A DNA stretch of 64,000 bases, taken from NCBI RefSeq assembly GCF_010731715.1, contig NZ_AP022587.1, positions 2,046,001 through 2,110,000 of the forward strand, in the 5' to 3' direction. Numbering within the stretch: position 1 is the stretch's first letter; each line of letters begins with the position of its first letter. Under the pieces are notes generated by a model. That model searched no databases. It was given only the letters and a program-made list of their open reading frames with translations, and was not told the DNA's origin. Origin of the DNA: Mycobacterium stomatepiae (GTDB lineage: Bacteria; Actinomycetota; Actinomycetes; Mycobacteriales; Mycobacteriaceae). This document shows, piece by piece, positions 27,727-38,380 of this stretch. A program made the translations under genes and the position numbers.

Positions 27727-29330
27727 ACCATGCCGTTGATCACGAACTGGGACAACTCTTTACCCGTCTTGCCGTCATAGGCGTGCACAGTACACACCAG
27801 GCAGGAGTCGAAACTGCGCGCCACGTGCCCGAGTTCCACCGGATCCTCGGCGTCCACGATCGGCGAACCGACCAGCGCGCTCTCGATCGGGCCGAGAACC
27901 TGTCCGCTGTCCCGCGGGCCGATGTTCCAGGCGGTGGGCGTGACCACCTGGTAGTTCTTGATCTTGTTGTCCTCGATCACAATCCAGTCGGACAGCGCGC
28001 CACGGGCCGCCTCGGTGGAGCCGAAGCCCATGCCCTCGGCGTGCTCGATCGGCTTGGAGTAGAAGCTCTCCTTGAGGTCGAGCTGGTCGAGCCACTCCCG
28101 GACCCACTTGTAGTACTTCGGGCCCTCGTGCATGCGGGCGAGCTGGCGGACCATGACACTGGGCCCGATCTTGTTCATGATGTCGACGAACAGCGGGTCA
28201 TTGTCCTGGTGCGCTGCGGCGTTGGGCCCGCCGGCCGCCATCCGGCGCGCCAACGGGCCGGCCTCGAGCGGGATGTTGCCCAGGTTGCCCACGGCGTAGC
28301 GGGGCGACTTGGCCCAGCTGTATTTGCCGTCCTTGCGACCCTGTTCGGGATCGATCGGAATCGTCTCGCCTTCGAAGGGGTGCAGCGGGCGGCTGCCCTC
28401 GTAGAACGAGTGCGTGACGTCCTCGCGGACGTTGGCCTGGTCGAACTCGTACCACTGGCCCTTCGCGTACACACCGGAACGGCCGATCAGTGCGGCGTTG
28501 CGCCCGGCGATGGTCGGGTTCTCATAGAGCGACGGGTCGAAGTAGGTACCGGTCGAGATGTAGTTGCCGACGCCGGCGCCGTACTTGTCCAGGCCCACAT
28601 CCAGGCAGTAGCGGATGAAAAAGCCGCAATCGCTGTTGTATTGGGATTCGTTCTCGTCGACCCAGGCCAGCACGTCTTCCCAGGTCTTGTTCTCCAGCCA
28701 GCGGTCGATGGTGCAGCCGAGCCAGTGCTTCTCCAGCCAGTTGTCCTTCCAGTGCTCGAGGATCGCGATCGAGCGGGTGACGTCGGACAGCGTGGGCGCG
28801 CACATCACCCCGCCGGGCACCATGAAGCTGGAGTGCGGCCACTGCCCGCCGAAGATCGCGTAGACCTCTACCGGCTTCGCCGAAAGCACCACGCCCGGTT
28901 GGTAGCTGGTGCCGACGTAGGGCGCGAACCGGCGGACGGCCTCGTCGTAGAGCTTGGACTTCGCGTAGTTCTTGTTGGTCAGGTCGATCGCGAACAGCGC
29001 GTAGAAGTAGCGCGGGATCGACTGCAGCGTCTCGCAGGCCTGGCAGATGTTGCGGACCAGGGTGGCGTTGTGCGGCATGTGCGTCCGCCACGCGGTGTCC
29101 AACGCGTACGCCGACTTATAGAGGTGGCTGCCACCGCAGATGCCGCAGATGCGCGGGCACACGATGAGGCCGGCCTGGGGGTCCTTGCCCCGCAGAATGA
29201 TTTCGAAGCCCCGGAACATCGCGGCCTCGGTCCAGGCCGACGTGACGACGCCGTCCTCAACGGTGACGCGAACGTCGAGGTCTCCCTCGACGCGGCCCAA
29301 TGGGCTGACATAGAGGTCGAGCGCAGTCAT
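27723..29330 (-). CDS. hucL: Group 2a [NiFe]-hydrogenase large subunit (Huc type)
   Basis: The protein has 535 residues and contains the Ni-Fe(CN)2CO site that splits H2. The N-terminal ligands are Cys62 and Cys65 in RICGICGGSHLYK; the C-terminal ligands are Cys510 and Cys513 in DSCLVCTVH. Cleavage after His516 would remove a 19-residue tail, matching the protease gene that follows. The N-terminal SPLGRVEGDLDVRV is also canonical. Overall look and operon (hucM first, small subunit next) agree with the mycobacterial Huc enzyme, which is oxygen-tolerant and can consume atmospheric H2. A very good ribosome site (AGGAGGAA) precedes ATG 29330. The small-subunit gene ends 52 bases upstream. Confidence 0.96.
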   Translation of the reverse strand: MTALDLYVSPLGRVEGDLDVRVTVEDGVVTSAWTEAAMFRGFEIILRGKDPQAGLIVCPRICGICGGSHLYKSAYALDTAWRTHMPHNATLVRNICQACETLQSIPRYFYALFAIDLTNKNYAKSKLYDEAVRRFAPYVGTSYQPGVVLSAKPVEVYAIFGGQWPHSSFMVPGGVMCAPTLSDVTRSIAILEHWKDNWLEKHWLGCTIDRWLENKTWEDVLAWVDENESQYNSDCGFFIRYCLDVGLDKYGAGVGNYISTGTYFDPSLYENPTIAGRNAALIGRSGVYAKGQWYEFDQANVREDVTHSFYEGSRPLHPFEGETIPIDPEQGRKDGKYSWAKSPRYAVGNLGNIPLEAGPLARRMAAGGPNAAAHQDNDPLFVDIMNKIGPSVMVRQLARMHEGPKYYKWVREWLDQLDLKESFYSKPIEHAEGMGFGSTEAARGALSDWIVIEDNKIKNYQVVTPTAWNIGPRDSGQVLGPIESALVGSPIVDAEDPVELGHVARSFDSCLVCTVHAYDGKTGKELSQFVINGMV

Positions 29331-29382
29331 GTATTCCTCCTGAAATGTGGTGCACTACCTGGGCTGTGGGCGTGCGGGGCGG

Positions 29383-30354
29383 TCAGACGACGAACATGTT
29401 TTCTTTGGACCATTGCGGCGCGGCGATCCGGGCGGCCGCGGCGTGTGCCATGTAGGTCAGGTGATCCGAGCCCTCCGGGACTTCCCGCGGGATCATCCCG
29501 GACACCTTCTGCGTCTTGAACACGGTTCCCGGCGCCAGATCGAAGTGCGGGAATTCCGGTTCGGTGCAGCCCAGACACGGCATGCCGGCGCGGGTCTTCG
29601 ACGACTGGCGGTTCCACAGGATCCGGTTGCACGGGGAGTGCGTCATCGGGCCGCGGCAGCCGAATTCGTAGAACAGGCAGCCTGTCCGGGTGCCCTCGCC
29701 GAAGGACATCGTCGACTGCTTGTACTCGAAGAATTGCACTCGGGTGCAACCGGTTTGGGTGAAAGTCTTGAAGAACGTCTCGGGTCGGTGCAGTTCGTCG
29801 AGGGTGATGTCACCGGCGCGGCCGGTCGCCAACGCGACGAGGATCTGAGTGATCCAGTCCGGGTGCGCCGGGCAACCGGGAATGTTGATTACGGGCAGGC
29901 CCATCTTGGACCGAAAGTCGGGCCCGAGGAACCCGCCCCTGTCGCGCTTGTGGAATTGCAGGCCGGTCGACGCGGACGGGTTGGGCTCCATCGCCGGGAT
30001 GCCGCCGAAGCACGCGCAGTCACCGATGGCCACCACGATCTGCGCGGCGGACGCCAGGTCGGTGACCCAGTCCTTCATCGCACGGTCGGCGAACATGTCC
30101 ATCCGGCCGGTGCCGTTGGGCGCCTCGATCACCGTGCCCTCGAACACGAAGATGTCCAGCGGCCGGTCGCCGTTGGCGCAATCCCAAAAGACCTTTTGTG
30201 CATTTTTGCCGAGTTCGAGCCCCAATGACGGATGCCACAATAAGTCGAGACCGAAATCGACAATCAAATCGACGACATTCGGTTCCTCGGCATTGAGAAA
30301 TGACATGGTATTTCCGCTACATGCCCCGCCTTGAAACCATAAAACGGATGCCAT
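29383..30354 (-). CDS. hucS: Group 2a [NiFe]-hydrogenase small subunit (Huc type)
   Basis: The protein has 323 residues and no Tat signal, so the enzyme is cytoplasmic-facing, as in group 2 hydrogenases. Iron-sulfur ligand regions: FQGGACSGNT (Cys12), GDCACFGGIP, NIPGCPAHPDW, then GCLFYEFGCRGPMTHSPCN and MPCLGCTEPEFP near the end. These carry electrons from the active site. A GAGAGGAG ribosome site precedes ATG 30354. It follows hucM by 66 bases and leads the large subunit, as expected in the Huc operon. Confidence 0.96.
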   Translation of the reverse strand: MASVLWFQGGACSGNTMSFLNAEEPNVVDLIVDFGLDLLWHPSLGLELGKNAQKVFWDCANGDRPLDIFVFEGTVIEAPNGTGRMDMFADRAMKDWVTDLASAAQIVVAIGDCACFGGIPAMEPNPSASTGLQFHKRDRGGFLGPDFRSKMGLPVINIPGCPAHPDWITQILVALATGRAGDITLDELHRPETFFKTFTQTGCTRVQFFEYKQSTMSFGEGTRTGCLFYEFGCRGPMTHSPCNRILWNRQSSKTRAGMPCLGCTEPEFPHFDLAPGTVFKTQKVSGMIPREVPEGSDHLTYMAHAAAARIAAPQWSKENMFVV

Positions 30355-30420
30355 AGGAACTCCTCTCGAAATGACGGTCGAGGGCGCGACCGCATTTGGT
30401 AATCGTGGGCTGGAAGTCTG

Positions 30421-30987
30421 TTACTGCGGGAGGCGCTTGCCGAACGCCCGGGCCACCTGTACCAGGAAGCCCAGACCGCGGTTGACGTCTTTGTCCTTGC
30501 TGACCCGCCACAGTCCGAACAACCCCTTGGGGCCTCCCGGGTCCGCGGCGGCGGCGGTCTTGCCCTCGACGAGGGCTTGACCCAACTCCCCCAGCACGTC
30601 GACGGCCCGCGGATCGACCAGCGGCGACTGCAGGATCTTGTTCAACGCCGGTGTCGCGGTGACCAGCGACGACGCCAGTTCGGACAAGCTGGCCGCGAGC
30701 GCCTGCAGGTCGACCGATCGCAGCTCGGATGCCACGCCGTCGAAACTGGGCAAGTTGGCGCCCGAGAAGTCGCGCGCTCCCGCGCGCAACTCGCCGACCG
30801 CCGATGCCAACGTCTCGCTGATCGCGTCACCGCGGCGGACGAAGCCGTCGAGGCCGGTCAGCAGGATCGCCAGCAGGTCGGCATGGTCGAGCAAGTTGTT
30901 CAGCGACGCGGCAACCGCAGGGTCGTCGAGTCGGTCGCGCAGTTGGTCCGCTGGGGACAGCGTGACAACTTGAGCGTTTGCCGGCAT
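30421..30987 (-). CDS. hucM: HucM-like protein (DUF1641-type scaffold)
   Basis: The protein has 188 residues and heads the hydrogenase operon. A helical middle with LNNLLDHADLLAILLTGLDG and KGLFGLWRVSKDKDVNRG late in the protein resembles DUF1641 proteins. In M. smegmatis the gene just before hucS encodes HucM, which forms the stalk that holds eight Huc units together and delivers menaquinone; the position and size match. AAGGAGGTGCC before ATG 30987 is a near-perfect ribosome site. Identity is by position and family look, not by alignment. Confidence 0.8.
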   Translation of the reverse strand: MPANAQVVTLSPADQLRDRLDDPAVAASLNNLLDHADLLAILLTGLDGFVRRGDAISETLASAVGELRAGARDFSGANLPSFDGVASELRSVDLQALAASLSELASSLVTATPALNKILQSPLVDPRAVDVLGELGQALVEGKTAAAADPGGPKGLFGLWRVSKDKDVNRGLGFLVQVARAFGKRLPQ

Positions 30988-31034
30988 GGCACCTCCTTGA
31001 GGGATCGGGTGGGCTGTGCCCCGATTCCGAGAGA

Positions 31035-31052
31035 GCCACAGCGGACTGTGGC
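31035..31052. promoter_or_regulatory. Inverted repeat upstream of the hydrogenase operon
   Basis: GCCACAG-CGGA-CTGTGGC is a perfect 7-bp inverted repeat 48 bases before the hucM ATG on the minus strand. It may be an operator for the AraC-type or two-component regulator of the island, or a 5' leader hairpin that slows or protects the transcript. The choice cannot be made from sequence. Confidence 0.4.
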
Positions 31053-31244
31053 CTCGATCACAAAGCTAGCGGCCAGTTCGCGTTCTGCCTATCGCTTTCG
31101 CGCAACAGCTGTCAGGATTGCGAAGAGTTAGACGCGTTGGCGCGCGCTCGGCTAGCAGGAGACTTGCATGATCGCCACCGATTATTTAATAGACACTTCA
31201 CAATTCGATGGCACGTCGTCGGAGCAGCCAGCAGACGATACGCG

Positions 31245-32306
31245 GTGTCGCGGCTAACCCGTCTGGGGTTCATCGATATCCGCCGGACGGCGAATCCGGT
31301 GCGGCGCAAGGTGCGCTCGCGGGGCGTCCCGCCCGCCCTGGCGGACAACGAAATCTTCTATACCGAGAACCCGACCGAAGCCATGAGATTGATGGCCAAA
31401 GCGCTCGCGCCGCTGTCGTTGCAGGTGGGACCCGACGACGCCGCGGGGTTTGCTGCGACCATGCATGGCGTGCGGCTGCGCAACGTCAGCATGCTGTACC
31501 TCGACGTGCATGTCGCTGCCACCATCGACATTCCGGTGCTCGGGCAGTACTTCGGCGTGCACATGCCCATGAACGGACGTGCGTTGGTCGATCACCGCGG
31601 CCGCAACTTCGAAGCCAACACGATCCGCGCGCTAGTGACCAGCCCGGGCGAAGCGCTGCGGATACAGTTCGACCACGACTCCCCGCAGCTGCTGATCCGG
31701 ATCGAGCAGCGCGCTATGGCGGCCCACCTCACCCGGTTGCTGGGCCGAAGCTTGACCAGGCCCTTGGAGTTCGAACCCGATTTCGACCTTGCCAGCGAGG
31801 CCGCGATGCGTTGGCACACCGCGGTTCAGCTCATTCACAGCGAGGTGTTCCACCCCGGCTCGCTGATCCAGCGGGGCCAGGGTATCGGTGCGATCGAGGA
31901 ACTGGTGATGAGCACCCTGCTGCAGCTGCAGCCGTCCAATTACCACGAAGAATTTCTCCAGCCGGCGCAGCCAGATCCACGACGGGTCGTCGTCCATGAC
32001 GCCATGAACTTCATCGACGACCATCTCGCTGAACGCATCACGATGGACGAACTCGCCAAGGCGGTCCACATGAGTGTCCGCTCGATCCAGCAGGGCTTCC
32101 GCGAGGAGCTGAACATGACGCCGATGACCTACGTTCGCGAGCGCCGGCTGGAGCGAGTCCACGAGGAGCTCATGGACGCGATGCCCTCCGACGGGATTAC
32201 CGTCACTGCGGTCGCCGAGCGATGGGGCTTCAACCACCTCGGAAGTTTTGCCGTGGAGTACCGAAAGCGGTGGGGCGAGGCGCCATCCGACACGTTGCGG
32301 CGCTAG
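31245..32306 (+). CDS. AraC-family transcriptional regulator
   Basis: The protein has 353 residues if it starts at GTG 31245; the frame is open for another 89 codons upstream, but that stretch is not protein-like, so the start is uncertain. The N-terminal about 230 residues form a sensor domain; the C-terminal 100 hold the paired helix-turn-helix of AraC regulators: FIDDHLAERITMDELAKAVHMSVRSIQQGFREE followed by the second HTH around TVTAVAERWGFNHLGSFAVEYRKRWGEAPS (split here for length). It stands between the divergent hydrogenase operon and the converging cbb operon (4-base overlap with cbbR), a place suited to controlling either. Ligand unknown. Confidence 0.8.
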   Translation: MSRLTRLGFIDIRRTANPVRRKVRSRGVPPALADNEIFYTENPTEAMRLMAKALAPLSLQVGPDDAAGFAATMHGVRLRNVSMLYLDVHVAATIDIPVLGQYFGVHMPMNGRALVDHRGRNFEANTIRALVTSPGEALRIQFDHDSPQLLIRIEQRAMAAHLTRLLGRSLTRPLEFEPDFDLASEAAMRWHTAVQLIHSEVFHPGSLIQRGQGIGAIEELVMSTLLQLQPSNYHEEFLQPAQPDPRRVVVHDAMNFIDDHLAERITMDELAKAVHMSVRSIQQGFREELNMTPMTYVRERRLERVHEELMDAMPSDGITVTAVAERWGFNHLGSFAVEYRKRWGEAPSDTLRR

Positions 32307-33205
32307 GAAGCCCGGCGCACCGCGCTGACCTGCCGCCAGCCGAGGTCGGGATACGAGACCAGATGCTGGATGAGCAGTTCGGTGGCCATCGGCGGTGTGG
32401 GTTGGCTGACCACATGCCAGGGCCGCTTGACCGGCGTGCCCGGTACGGGCAGCTCGACCAACGCACCGGAGTCGAGCTCGCGCTGCACCGCCTGGCGCGA
32501 GACCAGCGTGACGCCCAGCCCCGCGACGGCCGCCGACACCACCGCACCGTGCGAGCCAAGCACCAACTGCGGCGGCGTGACGCCGAGCTCCTCGAGCAGG
32601 GTCATCAGCGTCGAGCGGGTGCCGGAGCCCTGCTCGCGCAACAGCCAGGTGGCCGTCGCCGGCGCGAAGCCGTCGGCGACCTCCGGACGCCCGACGACGA
32701 TCAGCGTGTTCGGGCTGATCGCGCGGACCCGGACCTTCGACCGCAGCTCCTCGGGCGGCCGGCCGGCGAACACCAGGTCGACTTCATGGCGCGACAGCAT
32801 CGGCCACAGCGCGCCACGCGCGGCAACTTCGACATGCAGCACCACGCCAGGATGTCGAGCACGAAACGACGCCAGCGCCGCCGGGATGAGCAACTCTCCC
32901 GCCGACGTCACCGCGGCCAACCGGATCGAACCGTTTTCGGGATCCGCCTCGCCGCGCGCGGCCAGAATCGCCTCGTCGTGCAGGCCGAGGATGCGGCGCG
33001 CGTATTCCACGTACCGCAGCCCGGCCGGGGTCAACCGCACCCCGCGACCATGCCGGTCGACCAGTGTGATCCCGATGTCGCTGCTCAGCGCCCGCAAGGC
33101 CGAGGAAATTGACGACTCGGTGACCACCAGACGTTCGGCGGCGCCGCGCACCGAGCCGGTGTCAGCGACCTCAACGAGCGCCCGCAGGCGCGCATTTGTC
33201 GTCAT
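32303..33205 (-). CDS. cbbR: LysR-type regulator CbbR
   Basis: The protein has 300 residues with the LysR N-terminal HTH ([39 protein letters not shown]) and a two-lobe substrate-binding domain (residues about 90-290). It sits last in the RuBisCO operon and overlaps cbbX. CbbR proteins activate cbb operons when phosphoenolpyruvate, NADPH or RuBP levels signal CO2 fixation; the likely target is the divergent cbbL promoter 2.8 kb away, where two palindromes occur. Usual cbbR genes lie divergent to the operon; being at the tail here means autoregulation as part of it. Assignment rests on family plus place. Confidence 0.85.
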   Translation of the reverse strand: MTTNARLRALVEVADTGSVRGAAERLVVTESSISSALRALSSDIGITLVDRHGRGVRLTPAGLRYVEYARRILGLHDEAILAARGEADPENGSIRLAAVTSAGELLIPAALASFRARHPGVVLHVEVAARGALWPMLSRHEVDLVFAGRPPEELRSKVRVRAISPNTLIVVGRPEVADGFAPATATWLLREQGSGTRSTLMTLLEELGVTPPQLVLGSHGAVVSAAVAGLGVTLVSRQAVQRELDSGALVELPVPGTPVKRPWHVVSQPTPPMATELLIQHLVSYPDLGWRQVSAVRRAS

Positions 33206-34146
33206 GCCGTCTCCCGTGTCTCGAACACCCGACTGGCCAACAGATCTACCGCCTCTATCGTGGTCAGCGCCGTAAGACCGACGCTCGTGTCGGCCTTTTC
33301 CAACAACCGCCGCGCATGCCGCAGCCGAGCTCGCTCCAACGCGTTACGCACACTGCGCGCATTGGCAAACCATGGCTGGTCACGGCGCCGGCAAAGATAC
33401 TGGCGCAGCACGCCGCGCGCTTCCTCGGAAAACCGGTATCCCAGGCCGGCGATCATCAGGCCAGCGATGTCCTCGAGCTCCCCGATGCTGTAGTCCGGGA
33501 ACGTGATGTGGTGGGCGATCCGGCTTTGCATCCCGGGGTTGGCCGAGAAGAACTGGTCCATCTTGTCCGCGTACCCGGCGAGAATCACCACCAGGTCGTC
33601 GCGATTGTTCTCCATCACCTGCAGCAGGATCTCGATCGCTTCGCCGCCGTAGTCACGTTCGTTTTCGACCTTGTAGAGGTAATAAGCCTCGTCGATGAAC
33701 AGCACGCCGCCCATCGCCCGCTTGATGACGTCCTTGGTCTTGGGCGCGGTGTGGCCCACGTATTCGCCGACGAGGTCGTCGCGGGTCACGCTGACCAGAT
33801 GACCGCGACGCAGGTAGCCGAGCCGGTGCAGCAGGTCGGCCATCCGCATCGCGACAGTGGTCTTGCCGGTGCCGGGGTTGCCAGTAAAGGACATGTGCAG
33901 CGTCGGCTGCGGGGCGCTGACCCCGAACCGTTCCCGCATGCGGTCGACCAGCAGCAGGGCCGCGATTTCGGCGATGCGGGTTTTCACTGGTTCCAGGCCC
34001 ACGAGTTCGCTGTCCAGGGCGGACAGCACCTCGTCGACGCCCGAGGCAGCCCGGGCCGCCGCCAGGTCGACGACGGCGTCCGGGCCCAGCGGCTCGGGCT
34101 CGGTCTCGTCGACAACCTCACCGGGCGGGAAACCAAAGGCGGTCAC
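33202..34146 (-). CDS. cbbX: Red-type RuBisCO activase CbbX
   Basis: The protein has 314 residues from GTG 34146, which overlaps the cbbS stop; a longer frame to 34479 is antisense-like and rejected. It is an AAA+ ATPase: Walker [12 protein letters not shown], Walker [13 protein letters not shown], pore loop and sensor regions [15 protein letters not shown] and [12 protein letters not shown] with the arginine finger. CbbX pulls the C-terminus of the red-type RuBisCO large subunit to release inhibitory sugar phosphates. Its presence agrees with the red-type (form IC/ID) subunits upstream. Confidence 0.94.
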   Translation of the reverse strand: MTAFGFPPGEVVDETEPEPLGPDAVVDLAAARAASGVDEVLSALDSELVGLEPVKTRIAEIAALLLVDRMRERFGVSAPQPTLHMSFTGNPGTGKTTVAMRMADLLHRLGYLRRGHLVSVTRDDLVGEYVGHTAPKTKDVIKRAMGGVLFIDEAYYLYKVENERDYGGEAIEILLQVMENNRDDLVVILAGYADKMDQFFSANPGMQSRIAHHITFPDYSIGELEDIAGLMIAGLGYRFSEEARGVLRQYLCRRRDQPWFANARSVRNALERARLRHARRLLEKADTSVGLTALTTIEAVDLLASRVFETRETA

Positions 34147-34568
34147 GGTGATTCGTACCTCTGCCCGGCCGGCTGCGCCGTCGCATACGCGTAGGTGGTG
34201 TAGCCGATCTGGCGGTTCGCCCGCTCGGCTCGCTCCAGCCGGAACCCGGGCTCTTCGGCTGGCCGGTTGACGATGAACGAGAACGCCGTGGTCTGCCGGC
34301 CCAGGCTGGCGTCGTAGGCGTTTAGTCGGACGTAGCTGTTCGGGTTGGCCGCTCGGCAAGCGTTGACTTCGAGCAGCACCCCGGCCGCGTCCTTCAGGTC
34401 GAACATCGGCAGCCCCCACATCTCCCAGTAGGTGTTGCGTGGATGCGGATCGTCGGTGAACTCCACCGACAGCGGCCAACCGTGCTCGAGCGCATAGCCG
34501 ATCTGCGCGGTGATCTCCTGGTCGGTGAAGTCGGGCAGGTAGGAAAACGTGCCTTGGGTGATTCGCAT
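34143..34568 (-). CDS. cbbS: RuBisCO small subunit, red type
   Basis: The protein has 141 residues. It starts [16 protein letters not shown] and keeps the small-subunit core [21 protein letters not shown], then MWGLPMFDL and [17 protein letters not shown]. The C-terminal extension ([12 protein letters not shown]) is the extra beta-hairpin of red-type small subunits that fills the central pore. It ends in overlap with cbbX and begins 13 bases after cbbL. Confidence 0.94.
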   Translation of the reverse strand: MRITQGTFSYLPDFTDQEITAQIGYALEHGWPLSVEFTDDPHPRNTYWEMWGLPMFDLKDAAGVLLEVNACRAANPNSYVRLNAYDASLGRQTTAFSFIVNRPAEEPGFRLERAERANRQIGYTTYAYATAQPAGQRYESP

Positions 34569-34581
34569 GCGCTCGCTCCTC

Positions 34582-36063
<1,482 letters not shown>

Positions 36064-36065
36064 CT

Positions 36066-36091
36066 AATACTTAGGTAAATAGTTAAGTATT
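36066..36091. promoter_or_regulatory. Palindrome 2 in the cbbL/aldolase intergenic region
   Basis: AATACTTA and TAAGTATT form a perfect 8-bp inverted repeat with a 10-base spacer, 54 bases upstream of cbbL and 92 bases before the aldolase start. The whole stretch is strongly AT-rich compared with the rest of the window, as expected of a promoter. LysR regulators often use a recognition site and an adjacent activation site, so the pair may be one CbbR region serving both directions. Confidence 0.5.
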
Positions 36092-36182
36092 GAATTACCC
36101 CCATCGCTTCCACCATTCGGGTGACGCCGAACCATCGCTGCTGCTCTTACCGTGTGCGCACACCGAGAGACAGGGAGCACCG

Positions 36183-37181
36183 ATGAGCACGTGCCGACAG
36201 ATCGCCCAAGCCATGACGGCGCCCGGAAAGGGCATCCTCGCCGCCGATGAGAGCATCGGGACGATGTCCGCGCGGCTGGAACAGGCCGGCGTCACCGCGA
36301 CCGCGGACAGCCGCCGCACCTACCGCGAGATCCTTGCCACCACCCCCGGCCTGGCCGACGGGGTCTCCGGGATCATCTTCTGCGAGGAGACCCTCGGTCA
36401 GGTCTTCAGCGACGGGCGTCCATTCGCCCAGGCCGTCCGCGAACTCGGGATCCTACCCGGAATCAAGGTCGACACCGGCGCCAAGCCCTGCCCGGGACTA
36501 CCAGGAGAGACGGTGACCGAGGGGCTGGACGAGCTCCCCGCCCGGCTGGCCCGCTACACCGAGATGGGCGCGGCGTTCGCCAAGTGGCGGGCCGTTTTTG
36601 CCATCACCGAAACCACGCCCAGCTGGGGCGCCATCGCGTGCAATGCGAATGCGCTGGCCCGCTACGCGGCGGCCTGCCAGGAGGCGGGGATCGTGCCGAT
36701 CGTCGAACCTGAGGTGCTGATGACGGGCGACCACAGTCTTGCCCGGTGCGCCGAAGTGACCGCCGAGGTGCACGCCGCCGTGCGCCAGCAGCTGGGCCTT
36801 TTACAAGTGGATCTGGCCGGTATCGTGCTCAAACCCAACATGGTGATCGAAGGCGAAGATCACCCCACCCAGGCCACCGCGGAAGAAATTGCCGCGGCCA
36901 CAGTTTCAGTGCTGCGCGCATGGCCGGCCGAACTCGCCGGCGTTGCGTTTTTGTCGGGAGGGCAGACGCCGACACGGGCCACCCGCAACCTGACGGCGCT
37001 GCAGGCGCACCGCACACCATGGCCGTTGACCTTTTCCTTCGGTAGGGCCTTGGTGTCACCGGCACTGGCCGCGTGGGGCGGTGATGAGACACGGATCGCC
37101 GCGGCACAGCAGGCGCTGTCCGGCCACGTCTCGGCGAACGCCTCCGCCGTGCGTCTGCGAAACGAGCTTCAGCCGGCCTGA
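36183..37181 (+). CDS. cbbA: Class I fructose-bisphosphate aldolase
   Basis: The protein has 332 residues from ATG 36183, chosen because AGACAGGGAG precedes it; an upstream in-frame start would add an unlikely leader. It is the eukaryote-like class I type: GKGILAADESIGTM near the N-terminus, the KVDTGAKPCPG segment, EPEVLMTGDHSL, and Schiff-base Lys217 in GIVLKPNMVIEG, then FLSGGQTPTRAT. It joins triose phosphates to fructose-1,6-bisphosphate, and may make sedoheptulose-1,7-bisphosphate, in the Calvin cycle. Most mycobacteria have the class II enzyme Fba, so this is an extra copy for the island. It is divergent from cbbL and converges with the sensor kinase. Confidence 0.92.
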   Translation: MSTCRQIAQAMTAPGKGILAADESIGTMSARLEQAGVTATADSRRTYREILATTPGLADGVSGIIFCEETLGQVFSDGRPFAQAVRELGILPGIKVDTGAKPCPGLPGETVTEGLDELPARLARYTEMGAAFAKWRAVFAITETTPSWGAIACNANALARYAAACQEAGIVPIVEPEVLMTGDHSLARCAEVTAEVHAAVRQQLGLLQVDLAGIVLKPNMVIEGEDHPTQATAEEIAAATVSVLRAWPAELAGVAFLSGGQTPTRATRNLTALQAHRTPWPLTFSFGRALVSPALAAWGGDETRIAAAQQALSGHVSANASAVRLRNELQPA

Positions 37182-38380
37182 TCGGCGACACCGCGCAATG
37201 GGACGGTCACCGTGACCGTGGTACCCGATCCCGGCGTCGAGCGCACGACCAATCGGCCGCCCACCAGCTCGGAACGTTCTGTCATCGACAGCATGCCGTA
37301 GCTGGTGGGCGCCGGGACGGACGACGGGTCAAATCCGTCGATGCCGATCCCGTCGTCGGCAACCTCCAATCGGGCAACATCCGCCTCGACGGCAAAGCGC
37401 ACGGTGCCAGTCATCGCGCGGGAATGCTTCACGACGTTCTGCAGGCATTCCTGCGCGATGCGGTACAAGGCCACCTCAACATGCTCGGGCAGTCGCTCGT
37501 CGGCCAACTCCAGGTCCAGGTCTACCTCCGGGATGGTCGATACCAAGCTGGCCAGCCCGCCGGCCAGACCGAGGTCGTCCAGCACAGGTGGCCGGAGCCC
37601 GCCGATCGCCGAACGAGCTTCTGCCAGCGTGAGATCGACTAAGTCGCGCGCTTTTTCGAGCTGTTCGGTGGCTTCGGCGCTGTCGTCGGTCTCGACGGCG
37701 TGGGCAGCCGCATCGAGTCGGTAGCTCAGGCTCACCAGCCGTTGAGAGATCCCGTCGTGAATGTCGCCGGCCAATCGCCTGCGCTCGGATTCCTGCGCGG
37801 CGATCACCTGTTCGGCGAAGGTGCCGTGCACCCGTTCCCGCGCGGCCAACTGCCGGTGCACCCGCGCTTGGTCGAGCGCGCCGGCGGTCAACCGCCCAAT
37901 CGCCAGCAACAGCTGGATGTCACGGTCGGTGAAGTCCCGGCGGGCCACGGTGTGCACATTGAGGACGCCGACGAGCCGGCCCACCCCCGTCTCCATCGGG
38001 ACCGATGCCATCGAGGTGAAGTCCGAGCCGCGCAATGCCGCGATCGGGACATAGCGCGGGTCTTCGTCTTTCCCGCTGGTGATGACCACGGGTTCGCGGT
38101 GTTGGGCCACCCAACCCGAGACTCCTTCGCCCAGCCGCAGCTGCACCTGGCCGATGCATTCGTCGAATGGTGGTGTCGCGCCAGCCAGACTCAACGACCC
38201 GCCGGAATCATCGAGGACATGCACGAAGCACACGTCGGACGCCGTGGCCGCGGTGATGAGCCGGGCGACCGCCGCCGCCACCGGCTCTACCGCCGGGCCG
38301 CTGCCGGTAGCGGCCACGATGTCGAGAAGCAGTGCGACCTCGCGGTCGGCATCCACCAGGCCCCGCACCGATCCCGTCAC
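37169..38380 (-). CDS. GAF-domain sensor histidine kinase (HisKA_3)
   Basis: The protein has 403 residues and no membrane helix. Residues about 30-170 are a GAF sensor (LITAATASDVCFVHVLDDSGG, GVSGWVAQHREPVV, SMASVPMETGVGRLVGVLN). A linker helix leads to HisKA_3 with phospho-acceptor His in ERRRLAGDIHDGISQRL, then the HATPase domain with N-box AQECLQNVVKHS and the DDGIGIDG and GYGMLSM-like loops. NarL-type kinases of this kind sense redox or gases via GAF; no haem-type His pair is obvious. It overlaps the response regulator by four bases. Located among Calvin and hydrogenase genes, it is a candidate controller of them. Confidence 0.88.
   Translation of the reverse strand: MTGSVRGLVDADREVALLLDIVAATGSGPAVEPVAAAVARLITAATASDVCFVHVLDDSGGSLSLAGATPPFDECIGQVQLRLGEGVSGWVAQHREPVVITSGKDEDPRYVPIAALRGSDFTSMASVPMETGVGRLVGVLNVHTVARRDFTDRDIQLLLAIGRLTAGALDQARVHRQLAARERVHGTFAEQVIAAQESERRRLAGDIHDGISQRLVSLSYRLDAAAHAVETDDSAEATEQLEKARDLVDLTLAEARSAIGGLRPPVLDDLGLAGGLASLVSTIPEVDLDLELADERLPEHVEVALYRIAQECLQNVVKHSRAMTGTVRFAVEADVARLEVADDGIGIDGFDPSSVPAPTSYGMLSMTERSELVGGRLVVRSTPGSGTTVTVTVPLRGVADQAG

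Noticed and set aside
27552..29519. 655-residue plus-strand frame opposite the hydrogenase genes
   Set aside because: It is antisense to the large subunit, which has complete catalytic motifs; its composition is that of a shadow of high-GC coding DNA.
33202..34479. Long 425-residue version of CbbX
   Set aside because: The first 111 residues are antisense/overlap with cbbS in another frame; GTG 34146 overlapping the cbbS stop gives a normal CbbX.
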